A stretch of DNA of 64,000 nucleotides from Cunninghamia lanceolata. Taxonomy: Eukaryota > Streptophyta > Pinopsida > Cupressales > Cupressaceae. The translations under genes were made by a program, and so were the position numbers. Below, one piece after another: positions 9,776 through 21,274 of the stretch (its first letter is position 1; every line of letters begins with the position of its first letter). The stretch is from the NCBI GenBank assembly GCA_027924645.1, contig BSBN01000140.1:8252501-8316500 (forward strand), written 5' to 3'. The notes under the pieces are model-generated. The model saw only the letters and a list, made by a program, of their open reading frames with translations. It was not told where the DNA came from and did no database searches.

Positions 9776-12536
9776 TTTTGCCTCTCTTTGAGATGATGTT
9801 CGAGGTGATAAGCTTTATGTTGAGTAAGATCATTTCAAAGAAGTTAAGGTATGGATAATTGATAGGGATGCTAATGATGATGATGATGATGATAGAAAGG
9901 ATAGGATGATGATGCCCCCTCGAGAGGTTAGGCGGGTTGGACAAACACAGGTAGACTCTCGAAATGAAATGGCTTGGTCAAGAAAGAAAGATAAGAGAAT
10001 GGATAGAAGAAATGATGATGCGTTATGCTGCAATGAAGGTGAGCAACCATGATGTTTGATATAGCACTAGACGTGTCTCGTGCCCCAGCGTAATACAACA
10101 TTGTCTGACGTATGAGGAAGAAAACTTAGAGCATTGAAGTCCTAATGCATAAAAGGTATGATATGACCTTAGATGCAAAGGATAGTGCAAAAAGCTATTC
10201 CAACATACACAAGATATGAATATTAGCTGGAATGATTTGGATGCGATACAAATGCAAGATTAAATGATAACACACACAAGCAAGCAAGCAAGCATGCACA
10301 AATGATTCAAAAACAAACAAGGTATTGCCCCTGTCAAGCTGTAAACCAATGATTAATTGTTTGATTGTTTTGTTGTTGATAGTTGAGAGTGTTGTCATGG
10401 CGGGGAAAGCTATATCCCTAGATCAACACAAGGTTGTTTGCTAAGTTGGTTGGCTAATTGGTTGGTTGATTTGGCTTACAACAAGGCTAGGATCAAGACC
10501 ATGGATTGTGTTTGCTTAACTTGACTTGATTGATTAACTTGATTGGTATGGATTTAAGGATTGGCTTGCATTTGGATCATTGCTTGGAATGATTTGAAGA
10601 TGAGAAAATGATTAGATTGATTTGGTTTGATGAAATGTGGATGATGGGATGATATGTGGTGGATTGAGCTACTTTTGATTTTTTGGAGTGGTTGGATTTA
10701 TTTTGATGGTTGGCTGGATGTGCTTGAGTTGATTTGCTTTGGTGTTGTTACTGATGATTGATAGGATTTGTTTTGATGGTTGGCTTGATGTGCTTTGGTG
10801 GTGATGTTTGCTATTGCTAGGCTGATTTTTTTTTTTTATGATTGGATTGTTTTGAATGAGGATAGTGATGGTGTGATGATTAGAGTGTCCACTCAAATCT
10901 AAGCATAAGCAAGTGTTCTCAGTGTGCTCAAAGGATGTAAAATAAACAAGGTATTGCCCTTGTCAAGTCATAAACCAATAATTGATTGTTTGATTGTTTC
11001 ATTGATAATAATTATAGTGTTGTCATTGTGGGGAAAGCTATATCCCTAGATCAACACAAGGATGTGGGAACGCTATATCCCATTGATGATGATTGATTGG
11101 GCTCATGACAAGATTAGGATCAAAACCTGTTGATTTGATTAGATAATGTTCCTTGATTGATTGGCTTGCTTGATATGGATGAATGTGACTTGGATTTAAG
11201 ATCATTGCTTAGATTGATTTGATTGACATGATTGGAAGAAGTGATTGATTGAAATGGATGAATGAATGTTATTGATAGGAAGAATTGATGATGATAATGA
11301 TTTGATTTCAATTGAATGTTGATGGAGTTGATTGTTTTGTATGATGTGATTGGTTTTATTGCTTGGATTTTTCATTGGATATTTGATTTTTTGGATTTTT
11401 GAGAATATTTTGTTTTTTCTGTGTTTTTGAATGTTTTGGGATGTCAATGGATTTGCAATTGAGTAGTCTTTGTGCTAGATACCAATGACAAGGGAAAAAA
11501 CTAAGTCTAGGTGCAAGGGATGGATAAAAGGATGGGCTCATAGTAAATGTGATGTCAAGATCATGAGAGTTGGATGGATAGATAAGAGGATAGGCCATAT
11601 AAGGGATGGATGCATGCCTCATGATAAACGGATAGGTAGGCTATGGTGGAAAGCTCATGATAAACAAATGGGGATAAGCTATAAGATAGAAAGCTCATGA
11701 TAAGGATACGCCATAGTGGATGGATCATAAGGGAGCTAGGATGTGATCTCCAAAGGCTATGTTGCATAGGAAGAACTTGCCCCATTCTAGGTGGTAATGC
11801 TTAGGATGACATGATGGATTGGTTTAAATGAGATGGATAAATGGTCAATGGATAGGCCTTCATTTGGAAAGAAGGTATGTCAAGAAATATCCAAACATGT
11901 TTCAACATTTTGCCCCTATGTCTTCATCAAAATCAAAAGGCAAGAGGATGGATAAATGGGTTCAATGGATAGGCATGTTTATGTAATGGATAAGGATGGC
12001 AGGATGGTAAATGATATAATGGGATAGATAGTTTGGAAATGGATAGGTTGGATGAGACAATGTGCCCCCAAGTGTAAGTGACATAGAAGATCAACCTACA
12101 CATGATGCTTGTTTGCCAGGTTTTCATCATGGTACTTATCCAATGTGCCTGTTTACCAGGTTTTCACCGTTGGACGAAAAGATTTATCTTTACTTTTTTT
12201 ATTTTTCTTTCTCTCTTTTTTTTTTGATGGGATAGCATGACAATTACACATGGCACCTGTTTGCCAAGTTTTCACAATGGTAATGGATAGGGGGGACTCA
12301 AGTGGCTAGTGCTATGAAGGTCGATAGTGTCCCTTTAGAGATTGATGATGTCTTCGCATGGACCATGTCAAGTGTGCTCATAGATGTTGATAAGGGATTG
12401 CATGGATGGGAGATGGATTAGGTGGATAATAGATTATGATGTGGATTATGGAAGGTTCATGCAAGGATAGATAGATGGGGATAGTGGACTATGATGTGGA
12501 TTATATTAGCTTATGGAATGAAGATGGATGAAAAGT
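9776..12536 (-). other. Nested element: polypurine tract and long 3' non-coding region
   Basis: The minus strand at 9776-9792 reads CTCAAAGAGAGGCAAAA directly before the LTR start, a plausible polypurine tract. Upstream, to 12536, there is no credible frame. The plus strand is strikingly G/T-rich and C-poor, with degenerate GATTGATTGG runs (10380-11450) and ATGGATAGG runs (11500-12600). Small minus-strand frames here (Ser-, His- and Asn-rich) reflect composition. This is where pol would sit in an autonomous relative. Confidence 0.6.
10316..11061. repeat. Direct repeat of about 120 bp within the non-coding region
   Basis: 10316-10433 and 10942-11061 share AACAAGGTATTGCCC, TAAACCAAT, GATTGTTTGATTGTTT and GGGGAAAGCTATATCCCTAG with a few changes. 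The second ends in another partial copy of GCTATATCCC near 11070. They read as an old local duplication in the nested element's 3' region. Confidence 0.75.
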
Positions 12537-13244
12537 TTATGCCGAAGCATGGACCATAGAAAGGTGATTGGGGAGATATATAGGATAATGGATAGAAGAT
12601 GGGAAGATGTAGTTATGTGGAGGTGCTGTAGAGTGGAAGGGAACCATGACCAATGGCTGCACACACCATGATAAACATTGAAGCTTTTGATTGGATGGTG
12701 GTGTAGGAAGCAATGGAGATGTTTTCTTAGGAGATGGTTGATGAAGTGATTTTAGAACCCACATAGATTTAGTATTTTTAGTGCTTTTGCTTTGCTTGTG
12801 GGATTTTGGAAGGGAATGGAATTTTTGGATGGAAATACACTCTTGGATGGATATAGGTGATTGGGATTCTTGAGATGTGGATGAGGATGCCTCATTTGAC
12901 TTGCTAGCTATTTGCTTAGGAACCCAAACCATTTTGCCTTTGGGCTTTGCATTTGGAGGTAAGGGTTTGGGAAGCTTTTTGGATTGCTTTGCTTTGGTTC
13001 TTTGCATTGATTTTTCATGTTTGTGCCCTAAGGCATGAGAGTCCTTAGGATTTTTGGTAGGACTTTTAGCTTTATAAGTAGAGGCATCAAAATTTTTGCT
13101 TTTGAATCCCATGGGGTGGGTGGAGTGGATGGAATGATTGGAAGCTTTATGCTTAAACGATGTGTACATTTGTTGGTCATGATTAGAGATGTAAGAATAC
13201 TTATGAATGATAGGTATGTTAGGTGTTGGAAGTAATGGTGTCAA
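12537..13244 (-). CDS. Nested element: basic Ser/Lys-rich frame, function unknown
   Basis: An open minus-strand frame of 235 codons, rich in Lys, Ser, Pro and His, with KPKGKMVWVPKQ in the middle and KSMWVLKSL further on; tryptophan-containing WVPK-type repeats are common in plant gag-like proteins. It follows the 13272-15158 frame after about 27 bases and was probably part of the same polyprotein before a frame break. No catalytic motif is visible. I would read it as the tail of the gag/post-gag region. Confidence 0.45.
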   Translation of the reverse strand: MTPLLPTPNIPIIHKYSYISNHDQQMYTSFKHKASNHSIHSTHPMGFKSKNFDASTYKAKSPTKNPKDSHALGHKHEKSMQRTKAKQSKKLPKPLPPNAKPKGKMVWVPKQIASKSNEASSSTSQESQSPISIQECISIQKFHSLPKSHKQSKSTKNTKSMWVLKSLHQPSPKKTSPLLPTPPSNQKLQCLSWCVQPLVMVPFHSTAPPHNYIFPSSIHYPIYLPNHLSMVHASA

Positions 13245-13271
13245 GGTGAATGGAGGGATATTTGGAGTTGG

Positions 13272-15158
13272 TCAAAGTGGAGGCAAAGTGGATGGTGGAA
13301 GGTGTACGATCACATGCTTTTGACATTTATAAGATGATGGAGTTGGAATGGCTACATATGTTTTGGTTATATGGGGGGTGCGATGGAAAGTGGACTTAGG
13401 ATGGATGGAGGAATTACCAACATCTTTAGCTTGTTTACCTTGGGGTGTGTATCCAAGGCCATATGAGCATGGAGGGATCTTAACATGGTTTGGCTCCAAA
13501 ATAACTTGTTTGTGAAGGCCTAGGCCTTTACCTTGGCAATTCATGTTTTGGAGGATGCAATTGACTATGGGACTAGATGTGTTTTGAGAACTAGACTTGA
13601 GCTCTTTATTGGATGGAGAAATTGAAGTAGATAAAGGTCGTTGTTGTCCTAAGGAAGAACACTCATGTATAAGGGTGGATAGACCAATAGGACATGATGG
13701 ATTTGAAAAGGGATCAATAGTGGATGTGGAAGGAGGATCATTAGGTTCTTGATGAGCATTGTGTTCACTAAGATCCAAGTTATTTGTTTGATCTTCTATG
13801 CTTATGTATTCTTGAGAGGCACATGTCTCATTATGACAAGTGGATGTTTGTGCATTATGGATAGGGCTAGATGGTGGATGAATAGGAGCAATTTGGATAT
13901 CTTGCTCATGGATAGATATCAGATTATGGATAGGATCAAGGTGCTCATGGATAGCTTCTTTATAGGTATCATCTTGATCATAAAGAAGGTAAATGTTATG
14001 GATAGGTTGAATGAAAGTGTTTTGATCTTGAGTTGGACTAGGGCTTAATGTTTCCACATGCTTAGGATTAAACCTTTGACATAGCTCTTGGGTTGCTTGA
14101 ATGGAAGTGGAAGGCTCTTGGATAGGCTCTTGGTCAACAACATGAGAACATGATGACTCCTGACTTGGATTAATTATAGAAGGTTTGCAAATAGGCTTGA
14201 TGGCTTGTAGGTCACATGATGGGCTTGAAGGGTTAAGAATGTTAATTGAAGGCTCTTGGATAGGCTCAAGGATAGGTGAACCACATGATGAGATTATGAC
14301 CTTTGGAAGTTCTTTGGTAGGCTCATGAATGGGTGTTTGACATGGGGGTAGTGTTTTCCTAGCTAGTAGCCAATGGATCACATCCTTCGCAAGGGTATGA
14401 GTGGATGGGAAATATAATGGATGAGCAATAATAGCAGATGATGTTGCAGGCTTAGGACTAGGATTAGTCTGGGGGCTAATTGGATTGGATGGATTAGGAT
14501 TAAAGGGGGGTGATACATAGGATTGGGATGATGTGGCATGTTTTCCCATTATAGGTAGGTACACCTTGTAAACAACTGGGACAAATATTGGGCATTTATT
14601 TGTATTATGGCCTTTGGTCCTATGGTATGCACAATAATCATGTTCATCATATGGACTTTCTTCGCATGGTTTGACTTCAGGAAGTTCAATGAATTTTTCT
14701 TCAAGCATTCTTTGTAAAACTATCTCAGCCGCATCCTTTGGTGAAGGATTAGAATGACACGGTGATGAAGCTAATGAAGGGCTTGGTGATTTGGAAGGTT
14801 GATGGACCAATGGACTAGGGGTAGGATCACATGGTGGTGTTGGGATAGGATTAGTTGGCTCATGTGTTAGTGGGTGATTAGATGATGAAGGCCACTCTAG
14901 ATCGGTATCTCCCTTGTCAAAGGTAATTAAGTCTTGCATAGGATAACTTGGACTCATTTGATTTATGTACAAGGGGCCATTGGGATTTGGATATGATTCT
15001 TGTTGGAAAGGTGGATTTAGATCTATCAATAGTGCTTGGTGGTCTTGTTGAAAAGGTGTACTTGGACTTACTTGATTTATGTATAAAGAGCCATTTGGAC
15101 TTGGATGTTGTTCTTGTAATATCACTTGATTGCTTTGTGAATGGGCTTGGTAGTGCAT
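13272..15158 (-). CDS. Nested element: Tat-like gag/post-gag polyprotein, 628 codons
   Basis: This is the longest frame of the nested element. The N-terminal 130 residues hold two diverged repeats (GSLYINQVSPS and GPLYINQMSPS, each with a PFQQ block). Near residues 170-190 is CAYHRTKGHNTNKC, the C-x-x-H-x(4)-H-x(4)-C variant zinc-binding motif of Tat/Athila-type gag proteins. Near residues 540-575 is GKGLGLHKQ followed by SYGLGY, matching the G-patch-like motif (GKGLG...GLGY) found after the protease in Tat/Ogre-type polyproteins. The middle is Pro/Ser/His-rich with repeated EPIQEPS blocks. I see no protease active site. The frame is intact, although the element as a whole lacks polymerase genes. 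Confidence 0.6.
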   Translation of the reverse strand: MHYQAHSQSNQVILQEQHPSPNGSLYINQVSPSTPFQQDHQALLIDLNPPFQQESYPNPNGPLYINQMSPSYPMQDLITFDKGDTDLEWPSSSNHPLTHEPTNPIPTPPCDPTPSPLVHQPSKSPSPSLASSPCHSNPSPKDAAEIVLQRMLEEKFIELPEVKPCEESPYDEHDYCAYHRTKGHNTNKCPIFVPVVYKVYLPIMGKHATSSQSYVSPPFNPNPSNPISPQTNPSPKPATSSAIIAHPLYFPSTHTLAKDVIHWLLARKTLPPCQTPIHEPTKELPKVIISSCGSPILEPIQEPSINILNPSSPSCDLQAIKPICKPSIINPSQESSCSHVVDQEPIQEPSTSIQATQELCQRFNPKHVETLSPSPTQDQNTFIQPIHNIYLLYDQDDTYKEAIHEHLDPIHNLISIHEQDIQIAPIHPPSSPIHNAQTSTCHNETCASQEYISIEDQTNNLDLSEHNAHQEPNDPPSTSTIDPFSNPSCPIGLSTLIHECSSLGQQRPLSTSISPSNKELKSSSQNTSSPIVNCILQNMNCQGKGLGLHKQVILEPNHVKIPPCSYGLGYTPQGKQAKDVGNSSIHPKSTFHRTPHITKTYVAIPTPSSYKCQKHVIVHLPPSTLPPL

Positions 15159-15592
15159 TGGAATGGTGGCATAAGGGATTGGATAAGCTTGAGGTGGAGG
15201 TTGATAGGTGGATTAAGTTGATAGGAAGTGGATGGATATGACATGTGACTAGATGGATTAGGTTGATAGGAAGTGGATGGATATGACATGTGGCTATGAG
15301 GTAGATTAGGTTGGTATGAAGTGGACGGATATGGCATGTGGCTATGAGGTGGATTAGGTTGGTAGTGAATGGCTAAGGATTGTTGTGCTTGTCAAACTTG
15401 ACTAGTGGCTAAAAGGTGTTGGACTTGGGCTATGGAGTGTTGCAGTTGAGGTGATTGGCTTGCATGGGGTTGAGCTTCTTGGATGAAGAATTGTAATATT
15501 TCAATGGTGTCTTGGTTTAGGGGTTGTGATCCTTGATAAAGATTTTGGAGGAATCTTTGGAATTTGATTTTTGAGTCTTCTAGTGTAGACAT
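15122..15592 (-). pseudogene. Nested element: N-terminal gag-like frames
   Basis: 15392-15592 starts MSTLEDSKIKFQRFLQNL and is Gln-rich; a stop at 15392 and a shift into 15122-15337 follow. The second segment contains four 15-17 residue repeats built on SYPSTSYQPNP. Together with 13272-15158 this looks like one gag-type frame broken twice near its start. The ATG at 15592 is the first good start after a leader of about 2.4 kb. Confidence 0.5.
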
Positions 15593-18038
15593 GTTGTCAC
15601 CAAGTGTTTGTCTTAAGTCCTTTTAGCAAGTGCTTGTTTAGGGATTTGGATGATGATGTGGCTTGTTTGGATGACTTGGCTATGAAGGGTTGGATGATAA
15701 CTAGGCTATGTTTGGGATGAAAGTGATTGGGTTTGAATGTTATCGGAAGAATGTGTAGGATGACTTGTCTTTATGTGTTTGGGTGTTTAGAGCTTGATGT
15801 GGCAATATTCAAACAAATGATTATACATATACACACATGAATCACTCACACAAGACACATAAGTAAGTTTTAGTTTGAAAGAATGTGATGATGGTTAAGC
15901 AAGCACATGAAGACACTCAACAAGTCCTAGTTAAGGCAAGGCCACTATCACAAGGAGGTTCTAATAAAAATCTGGGGGACCGGCACCCCACGAGCATCCA
16001 GCAAGCCACTTAAGACTTTAACTAACCCTACTAGGAGTTTTAATATACAAAAAGGTACACCTCCTTTCAAGTTAGCACTATATGGTGAGCGCTAATACCG
16101 GTTAGACTTGGCTTTCGCCTTATCTTCTAATTTTTATAATGGACCGGATGAAAGTACCACTTGAGGTCATTCCCTTGGGGTGGATACCAAGGCAAGCCTC
16201 TCTAAGGCTAAACAAAAGCAACACAAGTAAATGTTTTTGATCTCCAAGTTCATGTTGGGATGTGAGGAGAGAGCATACACATTTACTTGGTCACACTCGC
16301 ATGGAGTTCATTAACCTTGGAAATTCAATGTGTGGAAGACAATGCAAGCACTTGTTTGTTTTAAAGCCCAAATCTAAATGTGATGAAAGACAATGGTTTG
16401 TTTTAGCCCAATTTTTTATGTGAATTTACAAACAATTGTTCGTTTTATGCCCAAAATCCAAATGTGGGATCAAACAAGATTATAAGATAAGAGATGAAAT
16501 GATTGCACCTGATTAATTTTCTGTAAATGTTGATGTCAATGCTGCTCCAGCTCCTTAGATGCACCTACAAGTCACAAAATCGCAAAACGACCAAGTAAAC
16601 TTGCATAGAAGGTGATTATGTGAAAAAGATGAAATCTGAAAATTCTAATTTAAATGATCTAATACAAGAGAATGGATTGTATAAATAGAAAGTTTAGGAG
16701 ATTCTAAGCAATTTGAAAAAAGTTTCACTGAAAAAGATCAAAATTGCTCAAGTTATGTTCAAATGAAGTTTGCAATAAACCAGAACTTTGACTGATAAAA
16801 AAGACTGAAAAATGGTATAGTCACCTGATAAAAGTGGTATAGTTGTGAAGTTTGTCCTCCCAGCTTTCCAACGAGTCCTTGTTTGTACAATTTGGCCTCC
16901 GTATGTGAAAGTTATGATATAAACACCAAGATACACAATGACAGCTACCAAAAGCAAGTTACAGTTGCCAGATGTGATTTACTATTAATTAGAAGCAACC
17001 TGAATTTTGCCACAGGCGGGATTCATATGTGATGCACTGTTGATCATAAGTGATATCAATATGTTTGCAGGTGAGCCATTATATCATAGATGCAAATCTC
17101 ATAATACCATATGCAGATTGTTTCAGCTCGTAAGTGATGTGAAAAATCCTGGATGTGAACTGTTTCAGCTTATAAGCGATCTGTTCCTGCAAAATGATAG
17201 TTGCAACAAAAACCCTATTCTACTAAAGGCGAGCACTGTCAAACCTAAAGAGACATCATTATTGCAAAAGTGGCTATTGTCCATTCAAAAGCGATGCGGA
17301 TCAGTTTAAAAGCGATCACTGTGATCACAAAGGCAATCCAAAAAGTGATATAAGTGGCCGATCCCAGTGTAAAAGTGACACAGAGATACAAAAAGCGGTG
17401 GATTTTTGCTCAAAAGTGATGCAAAAATGGATGAAGGTAGTAGGTAATAGCTCATATGCAAATAATAAAAGGTAAAAAGTGACTAACTATAGCCCAAAAG
17501 TGATCTGGAAGGTTTCGGGTGAGAGATTGCAGATATTAACCATCTGCAACCAAGTTTACCAGATGCGATCGGTTTTTGTTCAAAACAGCTGAATTTTACC
17601 AAAAGCTTGTAACTGTTTGTTTAAAAGCGAGCCAAATTTGACCATAAGCAACTGCTGTTTGATCAAAGGCGAGCTGATTTAGCCCAAGCGACAGCTGTTT
17701 GATCAGAGCCGAGCTGAATTACTAGAAGCGCATTTTTGCAATCCGGTTATTGTTTTCTTCGCCAAATGCTCCATTTTTTATGAAATTTAGCCAAATTTGT
17801 ACTCAAAATTTATGGAAATGACGCCCCGGACTCAATGGTGGGATTAGATTTGGGCTACGAGATCATCTACATACATTTTTAGTCAAATATTTACAAACTA
17901 GAGTTAGAAAAATGCAAAATTTTGCTACAAAAGCTTGTAAAAATGAAAGATTGGCGCTCCAAGAGATCTAAACTTCATAAAAACAACTCAAACAAGAGAG
18001 CTTAATCAAGGACGTGAGTCCCACTGGGCATGCTAGAA
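15593..18038 (-). other. Nested element: long 5' leader with degenerate repeats
   Basis: There is no supported gene. On the plus strand, 17000-17750 carries more than a dozen spaced variants of AAAAGTGAT or AAAGCGAT (for example near 17290, 17310, 17340, 17415, 17500 and 17630). Just inside the right LTR, the minus strand at 18018-18035 reads AGCATGCCCAGTGGGACT, a weak match to the TGGCGACTCCGCTGGGGAC-type primer site of Tat elements. The primer site is tentative. Confidence 0.45.
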
Positions 18039-19124
18039 TGTATATCAAAAAATTTGGATTTATAAATGGAAATGATTCAAACAATTGAAATGCATAACCT
18101 AAACCCAAATAATTCAATACCTCGAAGATGCAAGATAAGCTCAATTGATTGATCACTTTGTTGTGTTGATTGCTCAATTCCGCAGCATAACATTGATAAG
18201 GAGATAGATGATGGATGGTTGATGGTTGATAGATGCAAGCTACATGGACTGAAAGATGATGGATAATGGCTTGAGATAAAAATTCAGCAGAATGAGGTTG
18301 CATGAAGAAGAATCATCCTCCTAATGTCTTCTCTTGTCTCTTCTCTAATGTCCCAAATGGCTCAAAAGAGGCTTGCTTTAGGGGATTGGCTTGGTTCCAA
18401 ATGGATGGCTAGGATCCATTAGAGCTTTAGATGAAATGGATGGATAGGATTAAGTTAGGTTTTCTTGCACATTAAGAAATTGTAGTCATGTGACATGTGG
18501 CAAGGGAAGATAAGGCTTAGGTGTGCTTGTGTAGATAAATACTAAAATTAGGTCCCATTAGTTGTGCATGTGAAAGATAAAAGTTGTACTACAACACATG
18601 ATTGACTGGACAAGTGTTGGAATGTGATAAAAGATGAGGACTTAATTCAAATAAAATATTTGAATTAGTTGTGATATGAGTTGGATATAAATTAAATAAA
18701 TAAAATTTATTTAATTAATTAGATAAATGAATAGGATAGGATTGGGATATGATGTGGAAGTTAATTAAATAAATAAAATTTATTTAATTAATTAGGTAGA
18801 TGAATAAGATGGGATAAGATATGATGTGGAAATTAATTAAATAAATAAAATTTATTTAATTAATTGGGATGGGGATAGGATAAATGGGATTATGCATGTG
18901 AAATTAATTAAATAAATAAATTTATTTAATTAATTAGCTAAGTGGGATAAGGATGGGATTTAATGGGATTTAATTAAATAAATAAAATTTATTTAATTAA
19001 TTGGCTAATGGATAAGTGGGATTAAGAAGGGGATTAGGACAAAATGCTACATGATATCTAAGATAATGGTTTAACAAGGTGTTGCAAGACATGGACAAAT
19101 TTGGGACAATTTTGGGTGTCTATT
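18039..19124 (-). repeat. Right LTR (5' LTR) of the nested element
   Basis: Starts TGTATATC on the plus strand and has the same 1086-bp length as 8690-9775. It carries the second palindrome array (about 18687-19002). Its last two bases are TT where the left copy has CA, so the outermost terminal dinucleotide is altered; ATTTC follows at once. Confidence 0.85.
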
Positions 19125-19129
19125 ATTTC
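19125..19129. other. Target-site duplication ATTTC (right)
   Basis: Partner of 8685-8689; element A integrase sequence resumes at 19130. Confidence 0.85.
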
Positions 19130-21232
19130 TAATTTGAACTCGATTGAGAGTGTAGACTGCAGTACTGATAGCTTCTTTCCAATAGATCTGAGGAACATTT
19201 GCTTCCATCATCATGGTCCTGGATGCTTCCTGGATGGTTTAGTTCTTTCTCTCGACTACTCCATTCTGCTGTGGAGTTCTAGGAGTAGACAATTGTCTCT
19301 TTATTCCATGTTTCTTACAGAAGTTTATGAACTCACCAGATGTGAATTCTCCACCTCTATCAGAACTCAGATATTTCAATTTTAATCTAGTTTCATTCTC
19401 CACCATGGTCTTGAATATTTTGAATTTCTCAAGTGCTTCTGATTTTTCTTTTAGAAAAGTTACCTACATCATCCAAGAATAATCATCAATTAGCAACATG
19501 AAGTACCTATCACCTTGGAGACTCCTAACTCTTGCCAAACCATAAAGATCAGTATGAATTAAGTCCAACAGTCCGGTAGAAGACAATTCCTTACTTTTCA
19601 AAGTGACTCTTCTCAATTTGCCCAGTTGGCATTGTTTACACAAGCTATTAGTAGGTTTCACTAATTTTTGAAGATCTCTTACAGCCTGAGTATTGCTTCT
19701 CTTAATGATATTATCAAAATTCACATGACACATCCTCCAATGCCATAACCAACCCTAATCAATTTGAGCAAATAAGCAACTTTTACTAGTACCAACCAAG
19801 TGGAAGATATTACCTTTAGTTTGAGTACCGGATGCAATCACTGTTTCGGACCTTTCAAAGATCTTGCATTTTTTATTTCTGAATCTGAGATCATAGCCTT
19901 TGTCCACCAGTTGTCCAACACTAAGAAGATTGTGCTTTAATCCTTCAACATATAATACATTATCGGTTTTGTTCTTTCCATCAAGAGAAATAGTTCCTCT
20001 ACCTCTGATCTTGCCAGCAGAATTATCTCCAAACTTTACAATTCCTCCTTCATATTTTCCAATTTTAAGAACTTATTCTTTTCACCTGTCATATGGTGAG
20101 AGCATCCACTGTCAATGACCCAATCATCCTTTGTTTCAACTTGGGCAGCTAGAGCTCTTTCTTCAACTTTAAGATTGACAGATACAGAGGGTATTGGTTC
20201 CTCTTCTTTGATGGTAATAAACACCCATTCATTACTGGATTTGTTTCCTATCTCTGATTCATCATCTGTTACTCCTTCATTATCATCTTCTTCATGAACA
20301 TAGTAACAATTCTTTTGAAACCTTGGTCTATTAGGATCTGGTCTTTAAAATCTTTCCGGACATCTTGAGGCAAAATGACCAATTTTATTGCAATTAAAAC
20401 ACTTAAAAGGTAATTTTCCTTCATACTTACCGGATCCTCTTGGTAGTCTCTTTGCAATAAGGGCTTCAAGATGAACATATTCAACTTCTTCTTCATCCAA
20501 GTCTTTTCTTACTTTTTCATACCATGTTGGGTTCCTTGAAGAATTTTCCCCCAGATCAAACCTTTATTTCCCTTTTACAGAAGCACTAGCTTTGAATGCA
20601 GATTTAGTCTTTGGAGGATCACCTCCAAACTCGGCCATTTCAAAAGCAACCAACTTACCAACCAATTGGTCTCTTGTGACTGTTGTATGAGCTTTGAATT
20701 CTTCAATTACAAAAGCCTTGATTTTGTAAGAATCAGGAAGGGATCTGAGAACTTTGCCAATGATCTCATCTTCACTTAGGATTCCACCTACATTTCTAAT
20801 TCCACAAACCAGCTCATTCACTCTTGGCATAAAAGAGGTAATATTTTCATCATCTCTCATCTTCAGTTTTTTAAATTTCCCTTTTAGACTCTATAACCTT
20901 GCACATTTAACAAACTGATCTCCTTCATGCAAAAGTTCTAGTTTATTCTAGATCTCATAGGTAGTTGGTAAATCAATAACATTTCAGAGTTCTGAGTTAG
21001 ATAATGTGCTTAAAAGAGCCTCTTTGGTCTGTAGATTGTTTTCAGCATCTGTGATTTTATTTAGGGTTGTTGGACCACCCTGTGGAGGTACATAAGCTTT
21101 GGTAACCATAGACCAGTATGCAAATCCCATACACTGCAAGTGACATTTCATGCGACCTTTCCAAAGAGTAATGTTAGTTCCATCAAACTTCAGACTATCC
21201 TTCTTGTAGGATGACATCCTGGATCTCCTCAA
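19130..21232 (-). pseudogene. Element A: copia gag, protease and most of integrase, broken
   Basis: Minus-strand frames in order. Gag runs from the ATG at 21217 (MSSYKKDSLKFDGTN...LWK) to about 20350, with stops near 20984, near 20930 and at 20564. The zinc knuckle CFNCNKIGHFASRC is near 20390. Protease has WVIDSGCSHHMTG near 20110. The pre-integrase region reads WRMCHVNFDNI, with CKQC near 19640. The integrase core has LIHTDLYG, YFMLLIDDYSW, SSDRGGEFTSGEF and STPRTPQQNGVVERKN, with a stop just after. It continues after the nested element at 8684. Stops and shifts make it non-functional. Together with 6619-8684 it is one copia gag-pol in the order gag-PR-INT-RT-RH. Confidence 0.9.
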
Positions 21233-21260
21233 GTAGTTAAGCTCCTTTTAGAGGAACTTA

Positions 21261-21272
21261 GCTCTTATACCA
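21261..21272 (-). other. Primer binding site of element A
   Basis: The minus strand reads TGGTATAAGAGC, one base from the initiator-Met primer site, two bases inside the LTR edge at 21275. Confidence 0.8.
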
Positions 21273-21274
21273 AT

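Larger units (their letters stand above)
8690..19124 (-). mobile_element. Nested Tat-like gypsy element without polymerase
   Basis: A 10.4 kb element with 1086-bp LTRs (8690-9775 and 18039-19124), a 5-bp target duplication, a minus-strand polypurine tract at 9776-9792 and minus-strand gag-like frames at 12537-15592. The leader is about 2.4 kb and the 3' non-coding part about 2.8 kb. No reverse transcriptase, RNase H or integrase motif is seen on either strand. The Cys/His motif and the G-patch-like motif point to the Tat/Athila group of Ty3/gypsy. It should be a non-autonomous (LARD-type) derivative. The LTRs differ at scattered sites only, so it is younger than element A. Confidence 0.85.
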
